From IMG/VR virus record IMGVR_UViG_3300030102_000728, positions 1 through 35,088 of that record: a DNA stretch of 35,088 bases. One strand, written 5' to 3'. A program made the translations under genes and the position numbers. The DNA is from a virus. The notes beneath the pieces were generated by a model. That model was not told the DNA's origin, did no database searches, and saw only the letters and a list, made by a program, of their open reading frames with translations. Shown piece by piece: positions 14,958-24,683 of this stretch. Every line of letters starts with the position of its first letter. Position 1 is the stretch's first letter.

Positions 14958-17900
14958 AGTTAGCTGAACAAGAAACATTACTACATCAAGGTGGATTTAG
15001 CCAAAAAGAAATAGAAGATTGGAAAAAAGATAAAATATTAAAATTAAATAATGCTGGATTTAGTAATGCAGAAATATCAGAAGAGTTTGGTGTAGTCTCT
15101 GCAGAAAATAAAGCTAATAAAGAATATTTTAATAATGTAAAAGCTGAATTAGAAAACGAATACTATACACAAGAATCTATATCACCAGATGATGAACTAT
15201 TATATCAATCAAAAATAGATCAAGCTGATGCTCCATCTTTAAAAGAAATAGTAGTAGGTAAAGAATTTGATGGAGACGAAATATTAAAAAGAGGTTGGGG
15301 TAAAACACTATATGATATGACATATAGATTAGCTACTGATGGAGGTTTATCAGAAGCATTTACACAAGAAGAACCAGAAGATTATACTTGGTTTGAGGGT
15401 TTATTAGAAAGAGGTTTAACACTTGGTGCAGAGCTACCGATATATGGTGCAAGTTTTTTAGGAGGTACAGCCGCAACAGGTAATCCTATAGCTGGTGCAT
15501 TTACTGCAGGTGCTATTCCGGGTGCTGCAAGAGAAACATTATTAAAATCATTAGAACAACAATCTTATGGACAACCAGTTGAAATAGTAAAAAATTTTTT
15601 AAAAGATGGAATTATTGAAGGTGCTAAACAAGGAACTATATTTGCAACTGCTGCTATTGCTCCACAATTAAAAATACCTTTTGTTGGTAAACTTGCAGAC
15701 AGATACTTAACAAGAGTAGCATCACAACTTACAGCATTTGAAGGAGCTGGTGCAATACTTAATCAACAACTTCCAACATTAAGAGAGTTTAGTTATTCTG
15801 CAGTTATGTTTGGTGCATTAGGTGCTGTGCAACCTAAAAAAACTATGGAGAATAGAACTAAAAAAATATTTATAGATACAGGTAAAAAACCTAATCAAGT
15901 ATTTAAAGATTCTTTAGTTGATAAAACAATATTAGAAGATGTTTCATCAAGAAGTTATGTAAGAGCTTACAATAAATTATTAGATAGAAAAACTGTAGAA
16001 AAAAAAGTAAAACCAGAAAAACCAGAACAATTATTTAAAGATGAATTAGCAAACAAAGCTGCAGAAAATATTGCGTTTAAACCTAAAGTAGAAATACCAA
16101 CTGTTGAAAGATTAAAAGAAATGGGATCAACAGTTAAAAGAAAAACAATTATAGAAGGTATTGATACAAAATATCCTGTACTAGAAGCATTAAGAGAAGC
16201 AAAGGTAAACACTAAAACTGGTTTAGAAAAATTAAATTTATATGAACAAACAAGAATACTTGAAGGTATGCCAAATAGAGCTGCATACTTTATTGAATAC
16301 AATACTTTAAATGGAAAAACATTAGCAGACAAAGGTTTAGGATTAAAAGATATAACAGCAGATATTGTTAAAAAAGGTAAAAATGAAATGCAACTATTTG
16401 AAACTTATCTTACAAACAGAAGAGCAGTAGAATTAAATGCTAGAGGTATTGAAACAGGATTTGATATTGCAACTGCAAAAGCATTTACTAAAAAATATAA
16501 ATTACAATTTGAAGAAGCAGCAAAAAAAATAGACACATACAATAGACACCTTTTAGAATATGCTGTTGATGGTGGATTAATATCTAAAGATGCTTTTAAT
16601 GCTATGACAGAAGCAAATAAAAACTATGTTACATTTGCAAGAGAATTACCTAAAGATGGTAAAAAAGGTTATACTGAAGGATCAGTAAATCCTTTTAAAA
16701 GAATTAAAGGAAGTAAAGAAAGAGTATTTCCACCATTAGATGCTATTGTAAATAATACAAATAAAATTGTAAACCTTGCAGAACGAAACCAAGTTAAAGT
16801 TAATTTTATAGATTTTATAGCAAAGAAAAAAGGTGCGGCTGAAGCTGTTAATGCTCCAGATCCTTTTCCTTATATTAATAAAACAAAACCAATATTAAAA
16901 CCTATAAAAATTCAAAGAAAAGAATTAGAAAGATTTTTTGAAAAATCAGAAATAGATAAAATGTCAGATAAAGCTGTAAGTGAATTTACAATATTTAGAC
17001 AAGAATTTACAGCTACAGATAAAGGTCAAATACTTATTAAAAGAGATGGTAAAACAGAATCTTGGGATGTGGGTGTTGATTTAGCAAATGCTTTTAAAAC
17101 AATGGATCAACAAGGATCTAGTATGTTAATGAATTATTTGGGTGCTCCTGCAAGAACATTAAGAGCTGGTGCAATATTAATACCAGATTTTGCTGTACCT
17201 AACTTTTTTAGAGATACTATTCAAGCAAGTTTTTTAAATAAAGTTGGATTTGTTCCAATACAAGATTCAATTATTGGTGCATTTAATATTATTACAAAAG
17301 GTAATAATAAAAAAGCTATGGCAATGTATAAAAAATATGTGAAATCTGGTGGTATGCAATCTACATTGTTAGCTGTTGATAAACCAAATATATTTGATGG
17401 TAAAGTTTTTGACATATTAAATAAAGGACCAATAAGAAATTCAGATAGAGGTGTATTAGCTCCATTTAAAGCACTAACAAGATTGTCAGAGGAAATGACA
17501 AGATTTAGAATTTTTGAAAAAACTTATAAAAAAGCTATTGAAAAAGGTTTAACAGAAAAACAAGCTCTTGAAAGAGGAGGGTTTGAAGCTAGGAATCTTT
17601 TAGATTATGCTAAACGAGGATCACTAGGTGCAACTGTAAATAGATTAGTTCCATTTTGGAACGCAAGAGTTCAAGGTTTAACAAGGGTATATGAAGCATT
17701 TAGAGATCAACCCGGAAGAACATCTGCTATGATTGGTGCTTACATTGTAATACCAACACTAGGTTTTTATATGTTAAATAAAGATGATAAAGATTATAAA
17801 GAAGAACCAGAATGGATTAAACAAAATTATTGGTATTTTAAAATAAATGATAAACCATACAGGTTTCCAAAACCTTTTGAAGTAGGTACATTAGTTTCGT

Positions 17901-18715
17901 CTGTTATTGAAAAAACTTTAGATTGGGTAAGAACAAATGAACCTCAAGAATGGAAAAAATTTACATATAATTTCTTTATAAATAATGCAAAAGGATTTTA
18001 TCCTATTCCTACTGTTGCAAGACCTTTTATAGAAAATTTTATGGATTATAGTTTTTTTAGAGATGCACCGATAGTTCCAAAATCATTAGATAAAAATTTA
18101 CCTAATAAATTTTATTATACTGAATATACATCTGAAACATTTAAACTACTTTCAAAAACAATTAATGGATTAGTAGGAGATGACAGTTTTCTTGCAACAA
18201 AACCTATTCATGCAGAAAATGTATTTAGATCATGGACCGGTGGATTGGGTAGATATATTATAGATACTTTAGATTATGCTATAATTAAAGCTAAAATTAT
18301 AGAAGATCCTATAAAACCTACAGATACACTATCTAAAATACCAGTTGTTAGAGCATTTGACGTAAGAGATGTGCCGGGATATTCAGCTCAATCTATAGTT
18401 AGATTTTTTGAAGAATTTGAAAAAGTTGAGACTATTATAAATGGTATGGATTTTGCTAAAAAGGCAGGAGATTTTGAGGAATACCAAAGATTAAAAGAAA
18501 CATTAAATGTAGACGAAGTTCAATTATTAGAATATAGAAAATCAATAAAAGAGATAGATAAGCAGATAAGAAACATATATAACTTAAAAGAATTTCCAAA
18601 TGGTGATATACCAACACCAGATGAAAAAAGAGAGTTGATAGATGACTATTATAAATTAATGATAAATTTTGCTCAACAAGGCTTAAGTTATCTTGAACAA
18701 ACAAGAAAAAAGTAA
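14954..18715 (+). CDS. giant internal virion / DNA-ejection protein with LPD38-like region, 1253 aa
   Basis: This is the largest gene and lies where T7 encodes gp16. The N-terminus has two short repeats about sensing and helices (HQGGFSQKEIEDWKKD, NNAGFSNAEISEEFG). A Gly/Ala-rich hydrophobic stretch lies near residues 155-200. Around residues 875-915 is FEARNLLDYAKRGS ... NRLVPFWNARVQG, the hallmark of the large polyvalent-protein-associated domain 38, followed by a membrane-like segment (SAMIGAYIVIPTLGFYML, about 922-940). It probably leaves the virion with the DNA and helps span the envelope. Confidence 0.7.
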   Translation: MKLAEQETLLHQGGFSQKEIEDWKKDKILKLNNAGFSNAEISEEFGVVSAENKANKEYFNNVKAELENEYYTQESISPDDELLYQSKIDQADAPSLKEIVVGKEFDGDEILKRGWGKTLYDMTYRLATDGGLSEAFTQEEPEDYTWFEGLLERGLTLGAELPIYGASFLGGTAATGNPIAGAFTAGAIPGAARETLLKSLEQQSYGQPVEIVKNFLKDGIIEGAKQGTIFATAAIAPQLKIPFVGKLADRYLTRVASQLTAFEGAGAILNQQLPTLREFSYSAVMFGALGAVQPKKTMENRTKKIFIDTGKKPNQVFKDSLVDKTILEDVSSRSYVRAYNKLLDRKTVEKKVKPEKPEQLFKDELANKAAENIAFKPKVEIPTVERLKEMGSTVKRKTIIEGIDTKYPVLEALREAKVNTKTGLEKLNLYEQTRILEGMPNRAAYFIEYNTLNGKTLADKGLGLKDITADIVKKGKNEMQLFETYLTNRRAVELNARGIETGFDIATAKAFTKKYKLQFEEAAKKIDTYNRHLLEYAVDGGLISKDAFNAMTEANKNYVTFARELPKDGKKGYTEGSVNPFKRIKGSKERVFPPLDAIVNNTNKIVNLAERNQVKVNFIDFIAKKKGAAEAVNAPDPFPYINKTKPILKPIKIQRKELERFFEKSEIDKMSDKAVSEFTIFRQEFTATDKGQILIKRDGKTESWDVGVDLANAFKTMDQQGSSMLMNYLGAPARTLRAGAILIPDFAVPNFFRDTIQASFLNKVGFVPIQDSIIGAFNIITKGNNKKAMAMYKKYVKSGGMQSTLLAVDKPNIFDGKVFDILNKGPIRNSDRGVLAPFKALTRLSEEMTRFRIFEKTYKKAIEKGLTEKQALERGGFEARNLLDYAKRGSLGATVNRLVPFWNARVQGLTRVYEAFRDQPGRTSAMIGAYIVIPTLGFYMLNKDDKDYKEEPEWIKQNYWYFKINDKPYRFPKPFEVGTLVSSVIEKTLDWVRTNEPQEWKKFTYNFFINNAKGFYPIPTVARPFIENFMDYSFFRDAPIVPKSLDKNLPNKFYYTEYTSETFKLLSKTINGLVGDDSFLATKPIHAENVFRSWTGGLGRYIIDTLDYAIIKAKIIEDPIKPTDTLSKIPVVRAFDVRDVPGYSAQSIVRFFEEFEKVETIINGMDFAKKAGDFEEYQRLKETLNVDEVQLLEYRKSIKEIDKQIRNIYNLKEFPNGDIPTPDEKRELIDDYYKLMINFAQQGLSYLEQTRKK

Positions 18716-18729
18716 TATAGAAAAGTAAT

Positions 18730-20691
18730 ATGACAGTATCAAGCACAACAGTAAAAAATTCCTACTCCGGCAATGGTAGTACAACACAGTTTGCCTACAC
18801 ATTTAAAATATTTGCTGATTCAGATTTACAGGTAATTATTAGATCATCCACAGGAACAGAGACAACTAAAACTATAACTACACATTATACAGTAGCGGGT
18901 GCGGGTGATGCTAGTGGAGGTTCAATAACTTTCACATCTGGCAACACTCCTGCTTCTGGTGAGACAGTTGTTATTAGAAGGAATGTCCCGCAAACTCAAG
19001 CGATAGATTATATCGCTAATGATCCATTCCCTGCGGAGACACACGAAGAGGGTCTGGATCGTGCTACATTAGTTGCACAACAAATATCTGAAGAAGCTGA
19101 TAGATCAATAAAACTATCAAGAACAAATACAATGACTTCTACAGAGTTTACTATAGGTGCTACTGATAGAGCTAATAAAGTTTTATCTTTTGATTCTACT
19201 GGAGAACTAGCAGTTACTCAAGAGCTAGGTACATTCAAAGGTAATTGGAGTGCATCAACAACTTACGCAGTTAGAGATATTGTTAAAGATACTTCTACTA
19301 ATAATATATTTATAGCTAACACAGCACATACATCTTCTGGTTCACAACCTTTGACTACAAATACAGATTCAGCAAAATGGGATTTAATCGTAGATGCAGC
19401 TAGTGCAACTACTTCTGCAAGTGCAGCAGCGACTTCAGCAACAGCAGCAGCTAATTCGGCAACTGCCGCAGCAAGTTCTGCTACAACAGCATCTACACAA
19501 GCATCTAATGCTTCAACCTCTGCAAGTACAGCTTCTACACAAGCAACTAACGCAGCCAACTCTGCAACAGCAGCTGCAAGTTCAGCAACGTCTGCTGCAA
19601 ATTCTTTAGATACATTTGACGATACTTATCTTGGTGCAAAATCATCTGATCCAGCAACTGATAATGATGGTGATGCTTTAGCAGCAGGTATGCTCTATAC
19701 AAATACAAGTACAGGAAATTTAAAATTTTATAATGGTACAGCTTGGGTAAATGTTTCAACAGGATTAACTTCTATATCTGCTGATACTACACCTCAACTT
19801 GGTGGTAATTTAGATACTAATAATAAAGAAGTAGTCACTCTTTCAAATAGAAATTTAATTTTAGCTCCTAATGGTACAGGGGTTGTTGAAATAAAAGGAA
19901 ATACTAATGAAGGAACGATACAACTTAATTGTGAACAAAATTCTCATGGTGTTAAAATAAAAGCACCACCTCACTCTGCTGGACAATCGTATACTTTAAT
20001 TTTACCAACATCAGTTGGATCAGCAAATCAAGTTTTAGCTAGTAATGGTAATTCTACAAACCAATTATCTTGGATTGATGCAGCAGAAACTAAACCAACA
20101 GTAGCAGATGTATCTCAAACTATTTCACCAGCTACAGCTACAACAATAAATATTACAGGAACAAATTTTGTTTCAATACCAATAGTTCAATTTATTAATG
20201 GTTCAACTGGAGCAATAACTTCTTCTAATACTGTTAGTTTTACAAATGCTACAACACTTTCAGTTAATGTAACTTTAGCAAGTGGCAATTATTTTGTTCG
20301 TGTAGAAAATCCAGATGGAAATTCTGGGAGATCAACAAACAATATTTTAACAGCTTCTACTGCACCAAGTTTTACAACTGCTGCAGGATCACTAGGAGCA
20401 GTAGCGGGAAATTTTTCTGGTACAGTATTTACAGTTGTAGGTTCATCTGATAGTTCAATAACATTTAGTGAAGTTACATCTGGTGGAAATGTATTAACTA
20501 ACGCATCACAAGCTAATTGCAGTTTAGCTTCAAATGGTGTAATAACTACAAGTGATTTTGGTGGTAGTTCTACGACACCTACTACTTACACGTTTACATT
20601 AAGAATCACAGATGCTGAAGGTCAAACTGTGGATAGAGAGTTTAGTTTGACATCTAGTTTTGGAGCAAGTGGAGGAGGACAATTTAACTAA
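18730..20691 (+). CDS. tail fibre protein with T7-type N-terminal domain, 653 aa
   Basis: Residues 1-130 match the T7 tail fibre N-terminus that docks on the tail: NSYSGNGSTTQFAYTFKIF, then IRRNVPQTQAIDYIANDPFP and ETHEEGLDRATLVAQQ. Residues about 219-292 are an Ala/Ser/Thr heptad-like repeat, probably a trimeric coiled coil. A small beta module with YNGTAWVNVS follows. The distal part (from about 455) resembles an IPT/TIG-like strand set and an Ig/cadherin-like domain (YTFTLRITDAEGQTVDREFSL). No chaperone or tip domain is recognised, so the receptor-binding tip may be supplied by the next two proteins. Confidence 0.88.
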   Translation: MTVSSTTVKNSYSGNGSTTQFAYTFKIFADSDLQVIIRSSTGTETTKTITTHYTVAGAGDASGGSITFTSGNTPASGETVVIRRNVPQTQAIDYIANDPFPAETHEEGLDRATLVAQQISEEADRSIKLSRTNTMTSTEFTIGATDRANKVLSFDSTGELAVTQELGTFKGNWSASTTYAVRDIVKDTSTNNIFIANTAHTSSGSQPLTTNTDSAKWDLIVDAASATTSASAAATSATAAANSATAAASSATTASTQASNASTSASTASTQATNAANSATAAASSATSAANSLDTFDDTYLGAKSSDPATDNDGDALAAGMLYTNTSTGNLKFYNGTAWVNVSTGLTSISADTTPQLGGNLDTNNKEVVTLSNRNLILAPNGTGVVEIKGNTNEGTIQLNCEQNSHGVKIKAPPHSAGQSYTLILPTSVGSANQVLASNGNSTNQLSWIDAAETKPTVADVSQTISPATATTINITGTNFVSIPIVQFINGSTGAITSSNTVSFTNATTLSVNVTLASGNYFVRVENPDGNSGRSTNNILTASTAPSFTTAAGSLGAVAGNFSGTVFTVVGSSDSSITFSEVTSGGNVLTNASQANCSLASNGVITTSDFGGSSTTPTTYTFTLRITDAEGQTVDREFSLTSSFGASGGGQFN

Positions 20692-22049
20692 TGGCTAGTA
20701 CATATTTAACAAGAACACCATCATCCGGTGGAAACAGAAAAACATTTACTATAAGTGCATGGATTAAAAGATCTAAACTAAGTTCTACTCAAATATTTGT
20801 TCAAGCTGCAACAGATGGTTCAACTAGATCACAAATTACACTTAGAAGTGATGATATGTTAGAATTTTATAGTGAAAATGGTGGTGTTCAAAAAATAAAT
20901 GTTAGAACAAATAGAGTGCTTAGGGATACCAACGCATGGTATCATGTCGTTTTAGCAGTTGATACAACGCAAGCAACAGCTAGTAATAGAGTTAAAATTT
21001 ATATTAATGGAACACAAGAAACTTCACTTCATACAGCAGTATATGGAGACCAAAACTATGATACTCAGTTTAATCATACTGTAGCTCACACTATTGGTAG
21101 GAGAGATGCTTATAGTGACCAGTATTTTGATGGTTTAATGTCACATTTTCACATAATAGATAACACAGCTTACGCTGCATCAAATTTTGGTTCAACAGAT
21201 GGTACAACTGGAGAATGGAATATAAATACTCAACCAAGTGTAACTTATGGAACTAATGGTTTTTTTGTTTTAAAAGACACAAATTCTGGAACAGACCAAT
21301 CTACTAATACTAACAATCTTACAGTTAATGGTACACTTACTGCTACAAAAGATAATCCAAGTAATGTTTTTGCTACAATTAATCCTTTATTAGGTGCTGA
21401 TGTTATTGGAAGTACAGTTAATTATTATAATGGAAATACAAGAGTAGATGACCCTAGTGGTTCTGCATCTGGAATTAATCCAAATTTTATAAGCACACTA
21501 GGTATGCCGTCAAGTGGTAAATGGTATTGTGAATTAAAACCAAATAGTTTTTCAACAAGTTCTGGTCATAGTATTGGTATTTACAGAACAAAAGGTTCAA
21601 CTGATGATACAGGACTTGGAAATTTAGAAGGTAATGGAGCTAAAATAAGATACATCTATGCCGATACTTCAATTTATATTATTAAATATGGTACTAATGA
21701 CCAAACAGGATTAACATCAATTAGTTCTGGCGATATAGTAGGTATGGCTTTAGATTTAGATAATGGAACACTTCAATATTATGTTAATGGAAGTACAAGA
21801 GCCAATGCAATTACTGGCATAAATTCTGCTAATGATGGATATGATTATTTCTTTCATGCTGGTTTAGAAAGTTCTTCTTCTGGAAGATATGGCAGATATT
21901 ATTGGAATTTTGGAAATGGTTATTTTGCAACAACAGCAGTTGATTCAAACTCTGGTAATGGTTATCAAGATAGTAATAGTCAAGGAAAATTTCAATATCA
22001 ACCACCCACAAACTTTTTAGCTTTGTGTACAAAAAATTTAAATATATAA
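20691..22049 (+). CDS. lectin-like adhesin: LamG-type plus SPRY-like domains, 452 aa
   Basis: The start overlaps the stop of the fibre gene (TAATG). Residues 1-165 follow the concanavalin-A-like/LamG pattern: RKTFTISAWIKRS, WYHVVLAVDTT, VKIYINGTQE, FDGLMSHFHIID. Residues about 270-415 look like a SPRY domain: GKWYCELKP, SIGIYRT, GDIVGMALDLDNGTLQYYVNG. Both folds bind sugars or proteins, so a receptor-recognition role is likely. Such proteins are common in marine podoviruses and pelagiphages. Confidence 0.8.
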   Translation: MASTYLTRTPSSGGNRKTFTISAWIKRSKLSSTQIFVQAATDGSTRSQITLRSDDMLEFYSENGGVQKINVRTNRVLRDTNAWYHVVLAVDTTQATASNRVKIYINGTQETSLHTAVYGDQNYDTQFNHTVAHTIGRRDAYSDQYFDGLMSHFHIIDNTAYAASNFGSTDGTTGEWNINTQPSVTYGTNGFFVLKDTNSGTDQSTNTNNLTVNGTLTATKDNPSNVFATINPLLGADVIGSTVNYYNGNTRVDDPSGSASGINPNFISTLGMPSSGKWYCELKPNSFSTSSGHSIGIYRTKGSTDDTGLGNLEGNGAKIRYIYADTSIYIIKYGTNDQTGLTSISSGDIVGMALDLDNGTLQYYVNGSTRANAITGINSANDGYDYFFHAGLESSSSGRYGRYYWNFGNGYFATTAVDSNSGNGYQDSNSQGKFQYQPPTNFLALCTKNLNI

Positions 22050-22058
22050 GGATATATA

Positions 22059-23105
22059 ATGGCATACACAACAATTAATAAACATACAGATTTTTTTAAT
22101 ACTAAACTTTATACAGGTACAGGTGCTGAATTAGCAGTTACAGGAGTTGGTTTTCAACCCGATTTTACATGGTTAAAATCTAGGTCAGTAGCAGAGGGTC
22201 ATTATCTTCAAAATGCTGTTAGAGGTGCTACTAAATTTTTACACACTAACAATTCAGATGCAGAAGTAACTGGAGCACAGTTTTTAAAATCATTTGACAC
22301 AGATGGTTTTACTGTTGGAACTGAATCAGATATAAATACTAATAACAGTACAAATGTATCATGGAACTGGAAAGCAGGTGGTGGTCAAGGTTCATCAAAT
22401 ACTGATGGTTCTATAAACACAACATACACATCTGTTAATACAACAGCAGGTTTTTCAATATCTACTTACACAGGAAATGGTTCAGCAGGTGCAACGATTG
22501 GTCATGGATTAGGAGCTGTTCCCGATGTAATTATTGTAAAAAAATTAAGTGGTACAAGTGATTGGTCAAGTTATCACTCTGTTTTAGGAAATACAGGATA
22601 TATGAGATTTAATAATACTAATGCTTTTGCTACTGCATCAACATATTGGAACGATACAACTCCAACTTCAACTGTATTTACAGCAGGAACAACAGGAAAC
22701 ATTAATGGTAGTGGAGCTGATTACGTTGCTTATTGTTTTGCAGCTAAAAAAGGTTATAGCAAGTTTGGTTCTTATACTGGTAATGGAAATACTAATGGAA
22801 CATTTATTTACACTGGATTTAGACCATCATTTTTATTATTAAAACAAACTAATACAGGTGGTCAAACTTGGAGAATATTTGATTCTAAAAGAGATCCGGG
22901 TAATTTTGTATCAAGAGCTTTATTGCCAAATGCTAATGACGTAGAAGAAACAGCTGCATCTGCTGGAAGTCTTGATTTTTTATCAAATGGTTTTAAGTTA
23001 AGATCAGATTATGGTTCAAGAAATGCTTCTGGAGGAACATACGTCTACATGGCATTTGGTCAATCACTAGTAGGTAGTAATAATGTATGTTCAACAGCAT
23101 ATTAA
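22059..23105 (+). CDS. repeat-containing tail/adhesin protein, DUF7483-like, 348 aa
   Basis: Three diverged units share the pattern YTGxG...hGFxPxhhxhK: YTGTGAELAVTGVGFQPDFTWLKSR (about residues 18-42), YTGNGSAGATIGHGLGAVPDVIIVKK (about 137-162) and YTGNGNTNGTFIYTGFRPSFLLLKQ (about 241-265); the shared elements are YTG, G-F-x-P and the final K. A NAVRGATKFLHTN motif follows the first. This is the architecture of a widespread marine-phage tail protein family. It ends the adhesin group and is followed without a gap by a small exported-type protein. Confidence 0.75.
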   Translation: MAYTTINKHTDFFNTKLYTGTGAELAVTGVGFQPDFTWLKSRSVAEGHYLQNAVRGATKFLHTNNSDAEVTGAQFLKSFDTDGFTVGTESDINTNNSTNVSWNWKAGGGQGSSNTDGSINTTYTSVNTTAGFSISTYTGNGSAGATIGHGLGAVPDVIIVKKLSGTSDWSSYHSVLGNTGYMRFNNTNAFATASTYWNDTTPTSTVFTAGTTGNINGSGADYVAYCFAAKKGYSKFGSYTGNGNTNGTFIYTGFRPSFLLLKQTNTGGQTWRIFDSKRDPGNFVSRALLPNANDVEETAASAGSLDFLSNGFKLRSDYGSRNASGGTYVYMAFGQSLVGSNNVCSTAY

Positions 23106-23318
23106 ATGAAATTTATTTTAATGCTTTCAGTATGTTCATTTGTAACTGGAGAATGTAAAGATCCAATTACTTATGGACAAACATTTGATACATGGAAACA
23201 TTGTGCATTAACAGCTTTAGATACAAGTAGTAAATATTTATTAACAATGGATGATGAGACAGTTAATCAATTTCAATTATCAACTCAATATAGTTGTAAA
23301 CCACAAGATACAATTTAA
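23106..23318 (+). CDS. small cysteine-containing protein with signal-like N-terminus, 70 aa
   Basis: The ATG follows the upstream TAA directly. The N-terminus MKFILMLSVCSFVTGECKD is short and hydrophobic, like a minimal signal sequence or anchor. Further cysteines occur at about residues 33 and 64, which could form a disulfide outside the cytoplasm. Its stop overlaps the start of the next gene by one base. The family appears in marine phages, but its function is unknown. It could act on the envelope during lysis. Confidence 0.6.
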   Translation: MKFILMLSVCSFVTGECKDPITYGQTFDTWKHCALTALDTSSKYLLTMDDETVNQFQLSTQYSCKPQDTI

Positions 23319-23512
23319 TGCCTAAAAACTCTGCACTTGAAAGAATAGAATCACACGAAAAACTTTGTCGTATTATGCAAAAACAAACTCACCAAAAAAT
23401 TAACAATATAGAATTAGAAATTAAAGATATAAAGAAACATTTATATTATGCTATGTCAGCTCTTATAGGTGGTATGTTTACAATTATAGTTATATTATTT
23501 CAAAAACTTTAA
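23318..23512 (+). CDS. coiled coil plus C-terminal membrane segment, holin-accessory-like, 64 aa
   Basis: Residues 1-40 form an amphipathic charged helix (SALERIESHEKLCRIMQKQ, then KINNIELEIKDIKKHL). Residues 43-60 are one membrane span (YYAMSALIGGMFTIIVIL). The plan matches XhlA-like, holin-associated proteins. The position after the tail genes supports a lysis role, but no biochemical motif proves it. Confidence 0.6.
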   Translation: MPKNSALERIESHEKLCRIMQKQTHQKINNIELEIKDIKKHLYYAMSALIGGMFTIIVILFQKL

Positions 23513-23524
23513 CTTAAGGTCTTT

Positions 23525-23827
23525 ATGACTAGAAGAAAAACAGCAACTACTGGTCTAATAAGCGAAATGAAAGCACAAATGGAACTAGCAAAAGATCCTA
23601 ATATTCTTGTATTTATACCTCTTGGTGGTCTTGGTCCTGTAGATATTGTTACTTTAAATATGACTACAGGTAAGTATACTGGTTATGATGTTAAATCAAA
23701 AAATTATAGAAAAAAAAACTATATGGCTAAAGATGGTTATAAAAGAAATCTTACTGGATCTTTTATATCAAGAGGAAGAACTAAAGAACAAATAAAACTA
23801 AAGGTAAAAATCATATATGCAAAGTGA
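23525..23827 (+). CDS. putative PD-(D/E)XK-type nuclease, 100 aa
   Basis: Visible elements match a minimal Holliday-junction-resolvase-like core: Glu14 in an N-terminal helix (LISEMKAQMELAK), Asp40 at the start of a strand (GPVDIVTLN) and DVK at 55-57 in the next strand (YTGYDVKSKNYR). It is basic overall. It could cut branched DNA before packaging. The assignment rests on the arrangement of these residues only. It starts 12 bases after the preceding small membrane protein gene. Confidence 0.45.
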   Translation: MTRRKTATTGLISEMKAQMELAKDPNILVFIPLGGLGPVDIVTLNMTTGKYTGYDVKSKNYRKKNYMAKDGYKRNLTGSFISRGRTKEQIKLKVKIIYAK

Positions 23828-24023
23828 TAATTCATTGGATATAATTAACGAATATAAAGAACAAGTTAGAATATTAAAAGGTCAAATAGCAGAGCTTGAA
23901 GATGCAGGTAAATCTAAAGATGCCGCTAATAAAAGATGTTTGCAAAAGCTAGAGTTCTGTAATAAAGATTTAGATGATGCTTTATCTAAAATTAAAAAAT
24001 TAGAAGAAGATAAGAAAGATTAA
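23817..24023 (+). CDS. coiled-coil protein, 68 aa
   Basis: The gene overlaps the end of the nuclease-like gene by 11 bases. The whole product is predicted helical and charged: IINEYKEQVRILKGQIAELE, then CLQKLEFCNKDLDDALSKI and KKLEEDKKD. It has two cysteines but no membrane segment or signal sequence, so it is not a complete spanin. Possible partner of the adjacent membrane proteins; function unknown. Confidence 0.6.
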   Translation: MQSDNSLDIINEYKEQVRILKGQIAELEDAGKSKDAANKRCLQKLEFCNKDLDDALSKIKKLEEDKKD

Positions 24024-24024
24024 T

Positions 24025-24396
24025 ATGCTACCATATAATTTATTATTTAAAATAGGATCTAAAGCTGTCGGAGGTTTTATGACCAGACGAGCAGAAAAAA
24101 GTGAACGTAAACACCAGATAGCTTTACAAGAGATGCAAACTGGTAACGAAAGAGCTAAAAGAAATGGCTCATTAATTTTAGATTTAGTATTAGGTGCGTT
24201 CATATTAGCACCACTTGGCATACTCGCTTATGCTACATTCTATGGTGACATGGCTATGTTAAAAAAAGTAGAGTTTTATTTTGAGCAACTAAAAAATATT
24301 CCGGAAGTATATTTATATTTAATTTTTATAGTAGTAGGTGGAAACTATGGAATATCTGTTACTAATTTATTAAGTAATAAGAAGTTTAAAAAATAA
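24025..24396 (+). CDS. putative holin-like membrane protein, 123 aa
   Basis: A basic amphipathic N-terminus (residues 1-45, FMTRRAEKSERKHQIALQEM) is followed by two membrane spans, about 49-70 (LILDLVLGAFILAPLGILAYA) and 95-112 (YLYLIFIVVGGNYGISV), and a lysine-rich tail (NLLSNKKFKK). Size and layout resemble holins of the GTA/3TM group, which let lysis enzymes or protons across the inner membrane. A holin call from topology alone is tentative. It is the best such candidate in the window. Confidence 0.5.
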   Translation: MLPYNLLFKIGSKAVGGFMTRRAEKSERKHQIALQEMQTGNERAKRNGSLILDLVLGAFILAPLGILAYATFYGDMAMLKKVEFYFEQLKNIPEVYLYLIFIVVGGNYGISVTNLLSNKKFKK

Positions 24397-24399
24397 TAT

Positions 24400-24528
24400 A
24401 TGGCTCGTATCAAATTTGTACACTTTGTACCCAGAGATAAGCCACCTAAAAGACCAAGAAGGCATAAAAAAAACCTTAACAAATCTGAAAAAAGAAGCTA
24501 CAAGAAATATCATAGACAAGGTAGATAA
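24400..24528 (+). CDS. small basic protein, 42 aa
   Basis: The product starts MARIKFVHFVPRDKPPKRP and ends SEKRSYKKYHRQGR; it has about 17 Lys/Arg residues in 42. It follows the holin-like gene after three bases. Codon composition and tight packing support a real gene. It may bind nucleic acid or membranes by charge; no family is recognised. Confidence 0.6.
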   Translation: MARIKFVHFVPRDKPPKRPRRHKKNLNKSEKRSYKKYHRQGR

Positions 24529-24561
24529 TATCTTATATTAGAACATTCATAGGAGATAAAT

Positions 24562-24663
24562 ATGATTGATGAAATTAGAGACATGATCAAACATTATGTG
24601 GAAGATCATAAAACAGCAGTTATCGTTGTTGGTGTGCTATTAGTTATAGCTCTGATAATATAA
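24562..24663 (+). CDS. single-span membrane mini-protein, 33 aa
   Basis: A good ribosome site (AGGAGATAA) precedes the ATG. The N-terminal half is a charged helix (MIDEIRDMIKHYVEDHK) and the C-terminal half one membrane span (AVIVVGVLLVIALII). It belongs to a run of very small membrane proteins after the adhesin genes, where lysis functions are expected. Confidence 0.6.
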   Translation: MIDEIRDMIKHYVEDHKTAVIVVGVLLVIALII

Positions 24664-24683
24664 TTATTAATAAGGAATAACCT

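Noticed and set aside
15967-16332. Minus-strand open frame of 121 codons
   Set aside because: It is antisense within the 1253-residue virion protein and lacks a ribosome site; the length is explained by the low frequency of stops opposite AAA/GAA-rich codons.
19263-19609. Open frames on both strands in the Ala/Ser/Thr repeat of the tail fibre
   Set aside because: Low-complexity GCA/TCT-type codons give long alternate frames by chance; all products are repetitive Leu/Gln or Ala/Val sequence without ribosome sites.
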